Both the position numbers and the translations under genes were made by a program. Positions 9,075-18,057 of a DNA stretch of 64,000 nucleotides are shown here, piece after piece; positions within the stretch are counted from its first letter, which is position 1; each line of letters starts with the position of its first letter. Source of the stretch: Deltaproteobacteria bacterium (lineage in GTDB: Bacteria > Myxococcota_A > Polyangia > Polyangiales > Polyangiaceae); contig JACRCQ010000051.1 of assembly GCA_016218915.1 (NCBI GenBank), positions 186,001-250,000 of the forward strand, given 5' to 3'. A model generated the notes under the pieces. That model was not told where the DNA came from. It saw nothing but the letters and a program-made list of their open reading frames with translations, and searched no databases.

Positions 9075-9958
9075 GCGTGGACAAGCTTCACCCCGACGAC
9101 CTTGTGGATCGCGAGCTGGCAGGCGACCTGACGCAGGCGGAGTCCGAAGCACTCGCAGCGCACCGGGCTGGCTGCGCTTCTTGTGCGATCGAGAGCGCGT
9201 TGCGCTCTGATTTCGCGGCAGAGCGCGCTGCCTCGCCGGTGGACGACGCAAAGCTGCAGCAGGCGATCGACGGGGCGGTGGTGCGCCTGTTCACCCCCCG
9301 CGAACGCATCCGACGCTGGTGGCCCAGCGCGCTGCTGATCGCTGCGGCGCTGGTGATCGCTGCGGGTGCGATCGCCTCCACGGTTCGCGCGGTTCGCAAA
9401 TCCCGCGCCGACCACAGTGCCTTCCCTGCGTCGGTGCAGCCCGTGCAATCCACGCCGCCCGCGGATTCACCAGCGGTTCCCACTGCGTCCGCAGCCGAGC
9501 CACAGCCGTCCGCTTCCCAGGATCCTGCCGAGACTGCGTCCCCAACCCCCCAGACCTCCCGACCTCTGCCCCCTGGATCCCAGCCAGGACCTGAGGCGCT
9601 GTTCGCTCAGGCCAACGCAGCAAGGCGCGCCGGAAAGCAGCAGGAGGCCATCCGGCTCTACCGCGCGCTCCAGCAGAAGTACCCCGAGTCGCGGGAAGCG
9701 GGCTTGTCCCATGCAACACTCGGCCAGCTCCTGCTCGACTCGAGGGATCCGTCCGCAGCCATGTCGGAGTTCGACCACTACCTGCAGAAACACCCGGGTG
9801 GCGAGGTCACCGAGGAAGTGCTCGTGTCGCGTGCGCAGTCCCTGGAACGCCTCGGAAAGCGGACCGAAGAGCGGGCCGCCTGGCAGCAGCTCCTCTCGCG
9901 CTTTCCCGGTTCTGCTCATGCTCCCCACGCAAAGCAGCGCCTCCGGGAGCTGCAGTAG
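9071..9958 (+). CDS. Membrane anti-sigma factor with periplasmic TPR domain
   Basis: The 295-residue product begins with a zinc-finger anti-sigma fold (HRAGCASC near residues 37-44, zf-HC2 type), which would hold the ECF sigma factor encoded immediately upstream. One transmembrane segment follows at about residues 80-105 (after RRWW), then a Pro/Ser/Ala-rich linker and three TPR-like helix pairs from about residue 175 to the end that should face the periplasm. The architecture suggests that the TPR part senses or binds an envelope component and relays release of the sigma factor. The start is fixed by the ATGA overlap with the sigma gene. Confidence 0.85.
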   Translation: MSVDKLHPDDLVDRELAGDLTQAESEALAAHRAGCASCAIESALRSDFAAERAASPVDDAKLQQAIDGAVVRLFTPRERIRRWWPSALLIAAALVIAAGAIASTVRAVRKSRADHSAFPASVQPVQSTPPADSPAVPTASAAEPQPSASQDPAETASPTPQTSRPLPPGSQPGPEALFAQANAARRAGKQQEAIRLYRALQQKYPESREAGLSHATLGQLLLDSRDPSAAMSEFDHYLQKHPGGEVTEEVLVSRAQSLERLGKRTEERAAWQQLLSRFPGSAHAPHAKQRLRELQ

Positions 9959-10020
9959 AACGCTGCCTGCAATCCCACAACCCGTCGCGTCCCGCCCCCT
10001 GCCACTGGTATCGTGCCCAG

Positions 10021-11115
10021 GTGAGATGCGGGCTGCCATCGGTCGCTGTCCTTGCGTCGCTGCTGTGCGTCGTCCGCTCGGCGCACAGCGATGAGCCCTC
10101 CCGGCATGTGGTGCTGACCCTGGCCGGCAAGGATGGCGACGTGGCGAAGCTGAGCGAAACCCTTCGGGAATCCACGGCTCGCACAGCGGCGACTGCGGAC
10201 TTCGAGCGCAGCACGGCAGTCGATCCGCGTGATGCGGTCCTGCCGCAGGAGCATCCCAAGCCAGCGCGCGCTCGCGTCTGGATCGACCTCGTGAGCCCGC
10301 AGCGAGCCACGCTCTACTTCGTGGACGAGGCGTGGGAGCGGGTCCTGATCCGGCATGTGGAGCTTCCGCACGGATTCGACGAAGTGGCGCGCGAGCAGAT
10401 CGGCTTGATCGTGCACTCCACGCTGCAGGCGCTGCTCAGCGGCGCGAAGTTGGGTGTCACCCGACAAGAAGCGCGCGACGCGTTGCTCGGACCGGAAAAG
10501 CCTGTGGCCGTGCAAAAGCCCCCACCTGCGGTCGCACCTGTACGTCCCTCGTCTCCTCCATGGGATTTGCGGGCAGGTGCGCTCTACGAGGGAAACGTCG
10601 CGCTCGACGGGCCTACGCTGGCGCATGGCCCAGGGCTCTCGATGTCGCTGTCCACAGGGAGGATCTGGAAGGCAGGCGGCTGGGCAACGGTGCAGCTTCG
10701 ATGGCCTCTGGAAAAGCAGGGCCCGCAAGCCGGGGTGTCGCTGCAGGAGAATGCGATTCGGGCGCTGGCTACGCTCGAGTGGAGTCCGCAGCCCAGCGTC
10801 GGCGTGTTCGGCGCTGTCGGTCCTGGCGTGGACCTGGTGCGCATTTCTCCAACCTGGGCCGAAGGGATTTCAGCCTGGCCGAGTCCAGCGCGCTGGGCCA
10901 CCTACGGTCTGATGCGCGTCGCCATGGGTGGCCGCTTCTCCGTCACGCGCGATTCCACGATTCGTCTCGCAATCGGTCTGGATGCCCGCTCGAGCGCGAC
11001 CGAGTACGTGGCAATCTGGAACGGAACGCGTCAGGTCGTGGCCCGGCAGGATGCAGTGCAGCCCTTTGCGCTGGTCGACTTCTGTCTGTCGCTGGGCAGC
11101 GGACAGAGTGACTGA
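10021..11115 (+). CDS. Exported protein of the sigma/anti-sigma operon, probably outer-membrane, unknown function
   Basis: A 364-residue protein with an N-terminal signal sequence (cleavage probably after residue 23, before DEPSR). Residues 30-155 form a soluble alpha/beta-like part; a Pro-rich linker near 160-180 leads to a second half rich in alternating hydrophobic and polar residues, with aromatic ends typical of beta-strands (for example WATVQLRWPL, ATLEWSPQPSVGVFGAV). It follows the anti-sigma gene by 62 bases and is likely co-transcribed, so it may be the target or the sensor of the sigma system. The start is GTG with no clear ribosome site; TATCGT ends six bases before it. I recognise no named family. 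Confidence 0.7.
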   Translation: MRCGLPSVAVLASLLCVVRSAHSDEPSRHVVLTLAGKDGDVAKLSETLRESTARTAATADFERSTAVDPRDAVLPQEHPKPARARVWIDLVSPQRATLYFVDEAWERVLIRHVELPHGFDEVAREQIGLIVHSTLQALLSGAKLGVTRQEARDALLGPEKPVAVQKPPPAVAPVRPSSPPWDLRAGALYEGNVALDGPTLAHGPGLSMSLSTGRIWKAGGWATVQLRWPLEKQGPQAGVSLQENAIRALATLEWSPQPSVGVFGAVGPGVDLVRISPTWAEGISAWPSPARWATYGLMRVAMGGRFSVTRDSTIRLAIGLDARSSATEYVAIWNGTRQVVARQDAVQPFALVDFCLSLGSGQSD

Positions 11116-11134
11116 ACGCGATCGCCGCAGGCTA

Positions 11135-12121
11135 TCACTTCGGGTTCGGTGCGATGTACTTCTCGCAAGCCTTGTCGATCACGGGCAGGGTCTGCGCGAA
11201 GAAGGAATCGTAGGATGGCTCGCACACGTCGCCCTTGTAGGCGTTCTCGCCGAATCGGTTCGTGAAGCCGATCAGCTTGGCGCACACCGACGGAGCGCAA
11301 GTGCCGGCCTTGAGCCCGATCAACGAAAGCACCACGATGTTCTGCGCGATATCCCCCTTGTAGCTGACCAGCTCGTTGTACCAGGCGTCCGGATCGCCAC
11401 CGGAGCCGCAGGTCTGGCAGCCGCAGGAGGTCATCTGCCCATCGCACACGTCAGGCCAGTCGTCCTCGTCCGTGATCAGCACCACGATGAGCAGCGAATC
11501 GAGCCGTGAGAAGCCGTCGTTGCAGGTGCCAGGCGCGTTGTTCTCAGGCTTGATCGCCTCGAGGATCGCTCGCGCCATCCTCTCGTCGTCGTTGCCGCCG
11601 CTACCCACCTTGGCTGCGCATGCGAACTTGGACGCCAGGTCAGGCTCCTTGTCGTCCATGTAGCGCCGCCCGTTCGCAAACGGACCGCAGTCCTGCTTGC
11701 TCGACTCGAACCCGCCCGTCTGCGTCACCAGATTGCCGATCTTCCTGCACCCCTGCGCGTTGTACTGGTAATCGTCCGTGGTCACGATGCCGACGTGATA
11801 GCTGTCCGCAAAGGCGAGCTTCTCCTTGATCTGCGCGACAAACCCAGGGAAGGAGTTGATCAGGCTCTGCTGGTCGTCAGCCATGCTCGCCGAGTTGTCG
11901 ATCGCGAACAGGATGTCCACGTTCCGGCATTCCGGCACCGGAGCATCGCTCTCGTCGCCCGATGGGCCCCCTTCGATCGTCAGCCCGCCGGATCCTCCTG
12001 CGCCGCCGGCCGCCGTCCCGCTGTCGTTGCCAGAGCCGACACCGAGTCCCTGCTCGTTCGCCGAGCATGCCATGGCGCCCGCAAGGACCGCTGCCAACCC
12101 AAGGTTCCGAATCGCACGCAT
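11135..12121 (-). CDS. Lipoprotein with von Willebrand factor A domain
   Basis: The 328-residue product has a signal peptide with lipobox AMAC (Cys 19), then a Gly/Ser/Ala-rich tether and a VWA domain with the metal-ion-dependent adhesion motif DNSAS (residues 75-79). VWA domains bind proteins through a divalent metal; here the fold would sit at the cell surface or in the periplasm. Many cysteines in the C-terminal half (for example CDGQMTSCGCQTC) suggest disulfides. ATG 12121 has GGGAGG six bases upstream; an open frame further upstream is ignored. Residues 19-31 (CSANEQGLGVGSG) are identical to the start of the mature protein encoded divergently at 12325, although the bodies are unrelated. 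Confidence 0.85.
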   Translation of the reverse strand: MRAIRNLGLAAVLAGAMACSANEQGLGVGSGNDSGTAAGGAGGSGGLTIEGGPSGDESDAPVPECRNVDILFAIDNSASMADDQQSLINSFPGFVAQIKEKLAFADSYHVGIVTTDDYQYNAQGCRKIGNLVTQTGGFESSKQDCGPFANGRRYMDDKEPDLASKFACAAKVGSGGNDDERMARAILEAIKPENNAPGTCNDGFSRLDSLLIVVLITDEDDWPDVCDGQMTSCGCQTCGSGGDPDAWYNELVSYKGDIAQNIVVLSLIGLKAGTCAPSVCAKLIGFTNRFGENAYKGDVCEPSYDSFFAQTLPVIDKACEKYIAPNPK

Positions 12122-12145
12122 GCGCCGCCTCCCGAGAGTGTTCAA

Positions 12146-12160
12146 CGCCCATAGTGGGCG
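12146..12160. repeat. 15-bp palindrome in divergent promoter region
   Basis: CGCCCA, three bases, then TGGGCG form a perfect inverted repeat between the divergent lipoprotein genes, 25 bases upstream of the minus-strand start codon. It could be an operator or a small hairpin in the 5' leader of the VWA lipoprotein mRNA. There is no T tract, so it is not a terminator. Confidence 0.4.
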
Positions 12161-12324
12161 AGGCAGCCACGAAGCGATCACGGGTCGAGCAAAAAATCAC
12201 CGGAACCAGCACGGTGGCTGCAGGATTCCGCCTGGGCGGCACGATATCGCACCCAGCTCGTGATCGATCCTGACGCAGGCGGCCCACAAGGGGTGACGAC
12301 GGCTCCGTGAGCCAGGAGGTACCC

Positions 12325-13956
12325 ATGTCCATTCGAGTCATCTTCGTTTGCGCAGTCGCGGCCTGGTCCGTCGCCTGCTCCGCCAACGAGCAAGGCCTCG
12401 GCGTCGGGTCAGGAGGCGGGGGCACCGGCGGAACGATCGAAATCGATGGTGGGGGAGGCAATGGGGGGATGATCGACACGGACGGCAGCGCAGGAGGCAG
12501 CTGGGTGGGCGACCCCAAGACCTGCAGCCATGCAGCCTCGGCGCACACCTACGTCGGGTGCGACTTCTGGCCGACCGTGCTGCCCAACATTGTGGGCGAG
12601 CACTTCGACTTCGCCGTGGTGGTGGCCAACGCCGGGGAGATCGCGGCCCACGTCAAGATCGAGCGGGGCGGTCAGGTCATCTCCGAGGGCGATGTGCCCG
12701 CCGAGAGCGCGGGCAAGTTCTTCCTGCCATGGGTGAACGAAACGAAGCACTACTCGGGCATGTGCGACACGGATCCATCGCCGGGCTTCAAGGAGAGCTC
12801 ACGCACGCCGGACGGCGCCTATCACTTGACCACCTCGGTACCGGTCACCGTCTTCCAGTTCAATCCCCTGGAATACGACCCGAAGGGTGGGCCAGAGGGC
12901 AAGGACTGGAGCTCCTGCAAGTGCATGTTCGGCTGTCATTCCTACACGAACGACGCATCGCTTCTGCTTCCCAGCACCTCCCTGACCGGGAACTACTTCG
13001 TCACTGGCTATTCTGGAATCGAGTCGCCTGACCAGAACATGCCAGGCTACTTCTCTGTGATCGGGCTGGAATCCGACACGAACGTCACCATGAAACTGGG
13101 CCAGAACGCGACCATGGTCGCTGGCGGTGGGCTGCCCGCCGGAGGGCCCGGTGATGTGGTCGAGTTCGTGATCGGGCGTGGCGAGGTGGTGGAGATCCTG
13201 GGCACGCAGTCCACTGATCTGTCCGGCACCCAGGTTCATGCCGACAAGCCTGTGCAAGTGATGTCCGGGCATCCCTGCATCCAGCTCCCCTTTGATCGCC
13301 AGGCCTGCGACCACCTCGAAGAGACCGTGCTGCCTGCCGAGACTCTCGGAATGCACTACGTCGTGGCGCGTCCGACCGGGCCAGGTGGGTCGGCTGTCGA
13401 GCAGATCGTTCGCCTCTTCGGAAACGCCGATGGCACGCAGCTCACCTATCCTGGCAACGCGCCACCCGGCGCGCCTTCCGTGCTCAATGCCGGCGATGTC
13501 GTCGACCTCGGCGTGCTCGACCTGGACTTCGAGGTGCTCGGCGACAAGCCCTTCGCTGTCACGACCTTCCAGGTCGGCAACACGATCGTCGATCCCACTC
13601 TGAAGGGTCGGGGAGATCCCTCCCAGAGCAATGTCGCGACCGTGGAGCAGCACAGGACCAAGTACGTGTTTCTCGCACCGGACGACTATGACGTATCGTT
13701 CGCGGACGTGGTGATGCCCATGGATGCGCAAGTCAGGCTGGACGGCGAGCCCCTCGCCGCGTCGCCAGAGGCGATTTCGGGCGGCTTTGGAGTCGCGCGG
13801 GCCAAGCTCGGTCCAGGGGTCGACGGCGCACATCTGCTCACGTCGGACAAGCCGGTCGGCTTGCAGGTCATGGGATACGGGTTTGCGACGAGCTACCAGT
13901 ATCCGGGCGGGCTGGATCTCAAGGGAATTGCGCCAGCGCCGCCGCCCATCAAGTAG
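12325..13956 (+). CDS. Lipoprotein with IgGFc-binding-protein-like domain
   Basis: A 543-residue lipoprotein: AGGAGG lies five bases before ATG 12325, lipobox SVAC (Cys 18), then CSANEQGLGVGSG and a Gly/Asp-rich tether. The body from about residue 60 (CSHAASAHTYVGCDFWPTVL) resembles the N-terminal domain of the IgGFc-binding protein family: repeated beta-sandwich-like motifs such as PVTVFQFNP, VQVMSGHPCIQLP, KPFAVTTFQVG and KPVGLQVMGYG. Bacterial members are secreted proteins of unknown role and an adhesion function is only an inference. It is transcribed away from the VWA lipoprotein gene across a 203-base shared control region. Confidence 0.82.
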   Translation: MSIRVIFVCAVAAWSVACSANEQGLGVGSGGGGTGGTIEIDGGGGNGGMIDTDGSAGGSWVGDPKTCSHAASAHTYVGCDFWPTVLPNIVGEHFDFAVVVANAGEIAAHVKIERGGQVISEGDVPAESAGKFFLPWVNETKHYSGMCDTDPSPGFKESSRTPDGAYHLTTSVPVTVFQFNPLEYDPKGGPEGKDWSSCKCMFGCHSYTNDASLLLPSTSLTGNYFVTGYSGIESPDQNMPGYFSVIGLESDTNVTMKLGQNATMVAGGGLPAGGPGDVVEFVIGRGEVVEILGTQSTDLSGTQVHADKPVQVMSGHPCIQLPFDRQACDHLEETVLPAETLGMHYVVARPTGPGGSAVEQIVRLFGNADGTQLTYPGNAPPGAPSVLNAGDVVDLGVLDLDFEVLGDKPFAVTTFQVGNTIVDPTLKGRGDPSQSNVATVEQHRTKYVFLAPDDYDVSFADVVMPMDAQVRLDGEPLAASPEAISGGFGVARAKLGPGVDGAHLLTSDKPVGLQVMGYGFATSYQYPGGLDLKGIAPAPPPIK

Positions 13957-14041
13957 CCCTCCGGCTTTCCCCTCCTCCACCGTCCCGGGCCTGTGCCAGG
14001 AGATTGGCTGGCGGTCGGTCACAACTCTGGACATCACGCCG

Positions 14042-15091
14042 ATGAAGCGGGAAATGCTCCTACAAGCTGGTCGTCCGGCACTGCCCGCCCTCGCGGTGTG
14101 GCTGTGCTGCTGCGTCGCCCGTGGTCCGGATGCTGCCCCGGGTCCTTCCACAGCAACCGGCAGCCGGCAGAGCTCGACCGCGTCGTCACCCGCGACTTCT
14201 GCGCCCGTCTTGACCGATCCGGCCGTGAATCCCTCGCTGTGCTTGCCGTCTCTGGCAAAAGCCAGCGCCCTGCGGATGGAGAAGAGCACAGGGCCCGCAG
14301 GCTCGCCAGCAGGAGGAACCGTTCGGATCGATGGCATCGACACCGACGCCCCGTGGCCCGAGTACCAGACGCCCTCGGCATACGCCGTTTGTGGGGGGCG
14401 CTATCTGATTGAAGACGCGTACCGGGATCTGCTCTACCTCTGGGAGCCGTCGCAGCACCGCCTGACCCGGCTGGGCCAGGGGCGTCTCGCGCCGGTGCCG
14501 CGTCTTGGCCGGCTGGTGAGTACCTATCAATCGGAGCACCTCACACTGTCGGATGTCGACCCGGCTCTCCCTCGGCTGCGGGCATGGCTCGGCCCTTCCA
14601 GGGACATCGGCGCAGCGGTGGTCGGCTCCTATCGTGGATCGCCCTTGATCCTGTCTCGGGGCACAGGAGGGACTGGAGCATCAGGGCGCTCCTCCATCGA
14701 GCTGCTGGAGCTGCGCAGCCCTGGCGCCCCGGAGGTGCATCGGGTCGACACGCCAGCGCCGATGAGAATCGCAAGCGCTGACTCGGTGCGAGGCGAGCGA
14801 TTGCTGCTGGTCGGCAACACGAGCAACGGAGCCACTCGCTGGCAGTCGGGCGCCGCGTCCTCGACCTTTACGGCAGAGGTCTGGGTCGCTTCGATGGACA
14901 GGGGGCAACTCCGAGCTATCGGGCAAGCCCAGGGGGCCTGGAGCATGGGCACGGCGATTCCCCACCCTTATGTGACTGTCGTCTGGTCCGACCACGACCC
15001 CTCTGTCCCATTCGGATGGCCCAGCGAGGGATGCCGGAATACGGTCGGTCTGGACGACGAACGCGTGCAGACCCAGGGTTGCAGCCCCTGA
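14042..15091 (+). CDS. Putative exported protein, unknown function
   Basis: The 349-residue product begins with a hydrophobic segment ending in three cysteines (VWLCCC, about residues 19-24), so it may be a lipoprotein, followed by a Ser/Thr/Ala/Pro linker. The rest has short hydrophobic strands separated by turns (YLIEDAYRDLLYLWEP, LILSRGTGG, RLLLVGNTSNG), reminiscent of a beta-propeller, but I cannot name a family. ATG 14042 was chosen as the first start beyond the preceding gene; 14054 is also possible, and no good ribosome site precedes either. It converges with the membrane protein gene on the other strand, 24 bases away. Confidence 0.6.
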   Translation: MKREMLLQAGRPALPALAVWLCCCVARGPDAAPGPSTATGSRQSSTASSPATSAPVLTDPAVNPSLCLPSLAKASALRMEKSTGPAGSPAGGTVRIDGIDTDAPWPEYQTPSAYAVCGGRYLIEDAYRDLLYLWEPSQHRLTRLGQGRLAPVPRLGRLVSTYQSEHLTLSDVDPALPRLRAWLGPSRDIGAAVVGSYRGSPLILSRGTGGTGASGRSSIELLELRSPGAPEVHRVDTPAPMRIASADSVRGERLLLVGNTSNGATRWQSGAASSTFTAEVWVASMDRGQLRAIGQAQGAWSMGTAIPHPYVTVVWSDHDPSVPFGWPSEGCRNTVGLDDERVQTQGCSP

Positions 15092-15115
15092 CGCAGCGCA
15101 AAGAGCGGGTTCCTG

Positions 15116-16999
15116 CTACTTCAAGGGCCACGGCGTGGTGCGGTGAGCCATGGATGGGATCAGCACCCGTTCGTCCAGCGGCTTCAGGGCCCGCAGGACC
15201 ACCTCGGCGGACACGTCATTCACGTCGAACACGAGCTCGTTGACCCCGGACCCGAAACCCTTGGGAGGGACTGGAACCTGCCCTTCGAAGGCCACCAGTC
15301 CGCCAGGAATCGCGAGCTCGCCGTAGTACCAGGTGCGCCCCCAGAAGTCCCTGCGGGAGATACGAAGGGTGGCTGGCTTCTTGGCGCGCGCGAGGACCTT
15401 GAAGGAGGTCGCTACGCGCCACTGGGCCGAAAAAACGAGAGTGGCCCGGTTGCGAACGAGCTGGACCCCTTCCGGCACCATCACCGTACCCCGTGTCGAC
15501 TTCGCGAGATGCCAGTCCACGAACGGCAGATCCTGGGCATTGAACGTCAGACGCATGTGGTCGCGCGCGTACCACCAGCTCCCGTCCGTTGCATCGCGAA
15601 AACGATTCATCGGGAGACGATAGCGCGCAGCAAACACCACCTCCGCGGGCAGGATGGCCAGATCACCCAGGCCCTCGTCGATCACCCCCCACATCGTCTC
15701 CGAGGCTATTCCGTATTGCGAAGCTTGCGGCACGCTCCCGGACCACGGGAGCTTGCCTGCCGGCAGGGCGATGAAGCCGCCGATGTTGACGAACGTGAAA
15801 GGCACGAGGACCGACACCCCGAGAGCAACGAGGGCACGCCTCGGATGGTTGAGAAACGCCTCGCGAAGTCTGTCCAGCAGGATGGCGGTCAGCAGGATGT
15901 TGAGCGGGACGAAGTTGGTCAGCCGGCGAGCACCGAACGCTCCGCTACCATCCCAGTCCAGGGATGAAGAGTAGACCCAGAGGATGGCGGCAGCAGCCAC
16001 GAGGCCGGCTGCCACGATCCAGCGACTGCTGGGCAGGCGCAGAGCAAACGGAAGGGCCAATACCCCCAGCCACACGATCGGAGTGGTGAAGAAGTATCCA
16101 CCGTGCCCGCCGAACAGCAGCAGAAACGGGTGGGCGCTCGAAAGGCTTACCGTGTATCCACCCGTCGGGTTTGCGAAGTACGAGCCGTACAGGTACTTCC
16201 AGGTCGCCAGCTGCGGAATGGCGAGTATCGCCGCTGGGACCGCCATGGCCACTGCGCTCAACACGAGCAGCTTGGGCTTGCGTCGAAGCGCGATGAACGC
16301 GAGCACTGCCGGAATGATCCCGAATACGACCTCAGGAGGCCGCTGCAGGAACGCGAGCCCCACCATCGCTCCTGGTGCGATCCATCGGGCGATTCGCTCG
16401 GGCTTCTCGGATGCCTGAATCGACGTGAGCACGAGCAGGGCAATGGCAAGGGCCTGGAAGAGATGGGAATAGACCGGCAGGACACTGCTGTAGGCGGCAA
16501 ATGTCCCGGCCCACATTTGCAGTGCGCATGCCAGCGTCGCCGTTCCGTCGTTGGCCCACCGGCGCGCAATCCGGTAGCAGAGAAAGAACGTCAGCGCCCC
16601 GATCACGCAGCAGATCCCCAGCGTGGTCGTGACCCAAGGACCTGAGCAGCCGTTCTTCCAGGCCGCCGGCGCCTGCGCCCCCAGGGGGACGATCAGCTTG
16701 ACCACGGCGAGAATCGGGACCAGCAGCAGGCCCGGTCCCAGGTAGTACGGATTGTGCGGGTGTCGGGTGTCGTAGATCGCGTTGTTCTGGGGATCCCCAC
16801 AGAATGCGTAATCGTTGGCAAAGTAGATGTCCCGATCGAATACCAGCGACCGGGCGTACAGCCAGATGTAGTGGCCGTCGGAATAGGGAACATGCGCCCG
16901 CGAATCACGCAGAAAGAGCCAAAGGAACAGGATGCACGAAACGAGGGCCCCGGCCAGTCCCCAGGCGTTCTCTCGGATCCATGCAGGAATGCGTTTCAT
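15116..16999 (-). CDS. Polytopic membrane protein, glycosyltransferase-like (GT-C type), unknown substrate
   Basis: About 627 residues with one N-terminal membrane segment (residues 11-30) followed by a loop with acidic residues (SDGHYIWLYARSLVFDRD) and roughly ten further hydrophobic segments up to about residue 420, then a soluble C-terminal domain of about 190 residues with beta-rich character. An acidic first loop plus many membrane spans is the layout of lipid-sugar-dependent (GT-C) glycosyltransferases such as ArnT/PMT relatives, but no diagnostic motif is certain. ATG 16999 is taken; the open frame extends upstream without protein-like composition. It is divergent from the FGE-fold lipoprotein gene. 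Confidence 0.72.
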   Translation of the reverse strand: MKRIPAWIRENAWGLAGALVSCILFLWLFLRDSRAHVPYSDGHYIWLYARSLVFDRDIYFANDYAFCGDPQNNAIYDTRHPHNPYYLGPGLLLVPILAVVKLIVPLGAQAPAAWKNGCSGPWVTTTLGICCVIGALTFFLCYRIARRWANDGTATLACALQMWAGTFAAYSSVLPVYSHLFQALAIALLVLTSIQASEKPERIARWIAPGAMVGLAFLQRPPEVVFGIIPAVLAFIALRRKPKLLVLSAVAMAVPAAILAIPQLATWKYLYGSYFANPTGGYTVSLSSAHPFLLLFGGHGGYFFTTPIVWLGVLALPFALRLPSSRWIVAAGLVAAAAILWVYSSSLDWDGSGAFGARRLTNFVPLNILLTAILLDRLREAFLNHPRRALVALGVSVLVPFTFVNIGGFIALPAGKLPWSGSVPQASQYGIASETMWGVIDEGLGDLAILPAEVVFAARYRLPMNRFRDATDGSWWYARDHMRLTFNAQDLPFVDWHLAKSTRGTVMVPEGVQLVRNRATLVFSAQWRVATSFKVLARAKKPATLRISRRDFWGRTWYYGELAIPGGLVAFEGQVPVPPKGFGSGVNELVFDVNDVSAEVVLRALKPLDERVLIPSMAHRTTPWPLK

Positions 17000-17202
17000 C
17001 AGCGCGGCTCGAATCAACGGGCGCGACCATACATCAGGTCGGCACGGTTGTCTGCGTCCCCGTGCTCGCGTGCTCGGGTGGCATGGGCAAGCTTCAAGGT
17101 GATCCAGTACCGGCAAGCGCCAGGCTTGCCCGTGCAAGCTTGACTGCCGTGAGGCGATCGGTTCTCCTAGCTGCCGTCAGACTTGGCAAGGGAGGAACCC
17201 AC

Positions 17203-18033
17203 ATGGTCGAGCAGCGCATCTTGGGCGGACGGTTGATCGGTGTGGCAGTGCTCGTTGCATCGTTCGGCTTCGGAGCTGGCTGTGACGACGCGAAGAAAGC
17301 GACCGTGGACGCAGGCGCGTCAAAAGCCTCCGCCGAGACCGCGGAAGCACCTCCTCCGCAGCCCTCTGCATCGGCTGCTCCGTTTGCCGTGGTCGGCGAG
17401 ATGGTCCGCATCCCGGCCGGCTCGTTCGTCATGGGTTCCACGGACGGCCAGCCAGACGAGAAGCCCGCGCGCAGGGTGCAGGTAGCTTCCTTCGAGATGG
17501 ACGTCACCGAGGTGACCCTTGGCGCCTACCAGGCGTGCGTGGACTCGGGAAAGTGCACGACTCCGGACCTGGACCACTTCTGCACCTGGGGACGCGTGGG
17601 CAAGGAGAACCTTCCCATCAACTGCCTGGACTGGGATCAGGCGAACACCTATTGCGCGTCGGTCAAGAAGCGGCTTCCGACCGAGGAGGAGTGGGAGTAC
17701 GCGGCGCGCGGCAAGGACGGAAAGGGCTTCGTCTGGGGCACCACCCCGCCCCCGGCTGGCGTGTGCTGGGCCAAGCCCAGGACCGGCACATGCCCGGTCG
17801 ACAGCGTCCTGATCGACAGCCCCTTTGGCTTGCGTGGGATGGCTGGAAACGTCTGGGAGTGGACCTCCAGCGGCTACTCCGACGACTACAGCAAGCCTCG
17901 CTCCAAGGAGCGTCGGGTGTACCGCGGCGGCAGCTTCTACGAGGAGAATCCTGATCACATGCGCGCAACCACGCGCAACAGGCGTCCCGCAGATACCCGC
18001 CTCGACTACATCGGTGTTCGCTGCGCGCGATGA
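17203..18033 (+). CDS. Lipoprotein with formylglycine-generating-enzyme (SUMF1) fold
   Basis: Starts at ATG 17203 behind a strong GGGAGGA site. The 276-residue product has a signal peptide with a lipobox-like GAGC (Cys 27), an Ala/Ser/Pro linker, then an FGE-sulfatase domain from about residue 64 to the end: MVRIPAGSFVMGS, MDVTEVTLGAYQACV, RLPTEEEWEYAARG, GMAGNVWEWT, RVYRGGSFYEE and a terminal IGVRCAR. The redox cysteines needed for converting sulfatase cysteine to formylglycine are not evident, and such lipid-anchored family members in Myxococcota are generally not true formylglycine enzymes. A binding or structural role in the envelope is more likely. Confidence 0.85.
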   Translation: MVEQRILGGRLIGVAVLVASFGFGAGCDDAKKATVDAGASKASAETAEAPPPQPSASAAPFAVVGEMVRIPAGSFVMGSTDGQPDEKPARRVQVASFEMDVTEVTLGAYQACVDSGKCTTPDLDHFCTWGRVGKENLPINCLDWDQANTYCASVKKRLPTEEEWEYAARGKDGKGFVWGTTPPPAGVCWAKPRTGTCPVDSVLIDSPFGLRGMAGNVWEWTSSGYSDDYSKPRSKERRVYRGGSFYEENPDHMRATTRNRRPADTRLDYIGVRCAR

Positions 18034-18057
18034 ACTGCACCCCGCCCTGTCCGACCC

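Noticed and set aside
12799..14343. A 514-codon minus-strand open frame across two lipoprotein genes
   Set aside because: Overlaps the IgGFc-like domain gene on the plus strand, which has a signal peptide, lipobox and ribosome site; the opposite frame has none.
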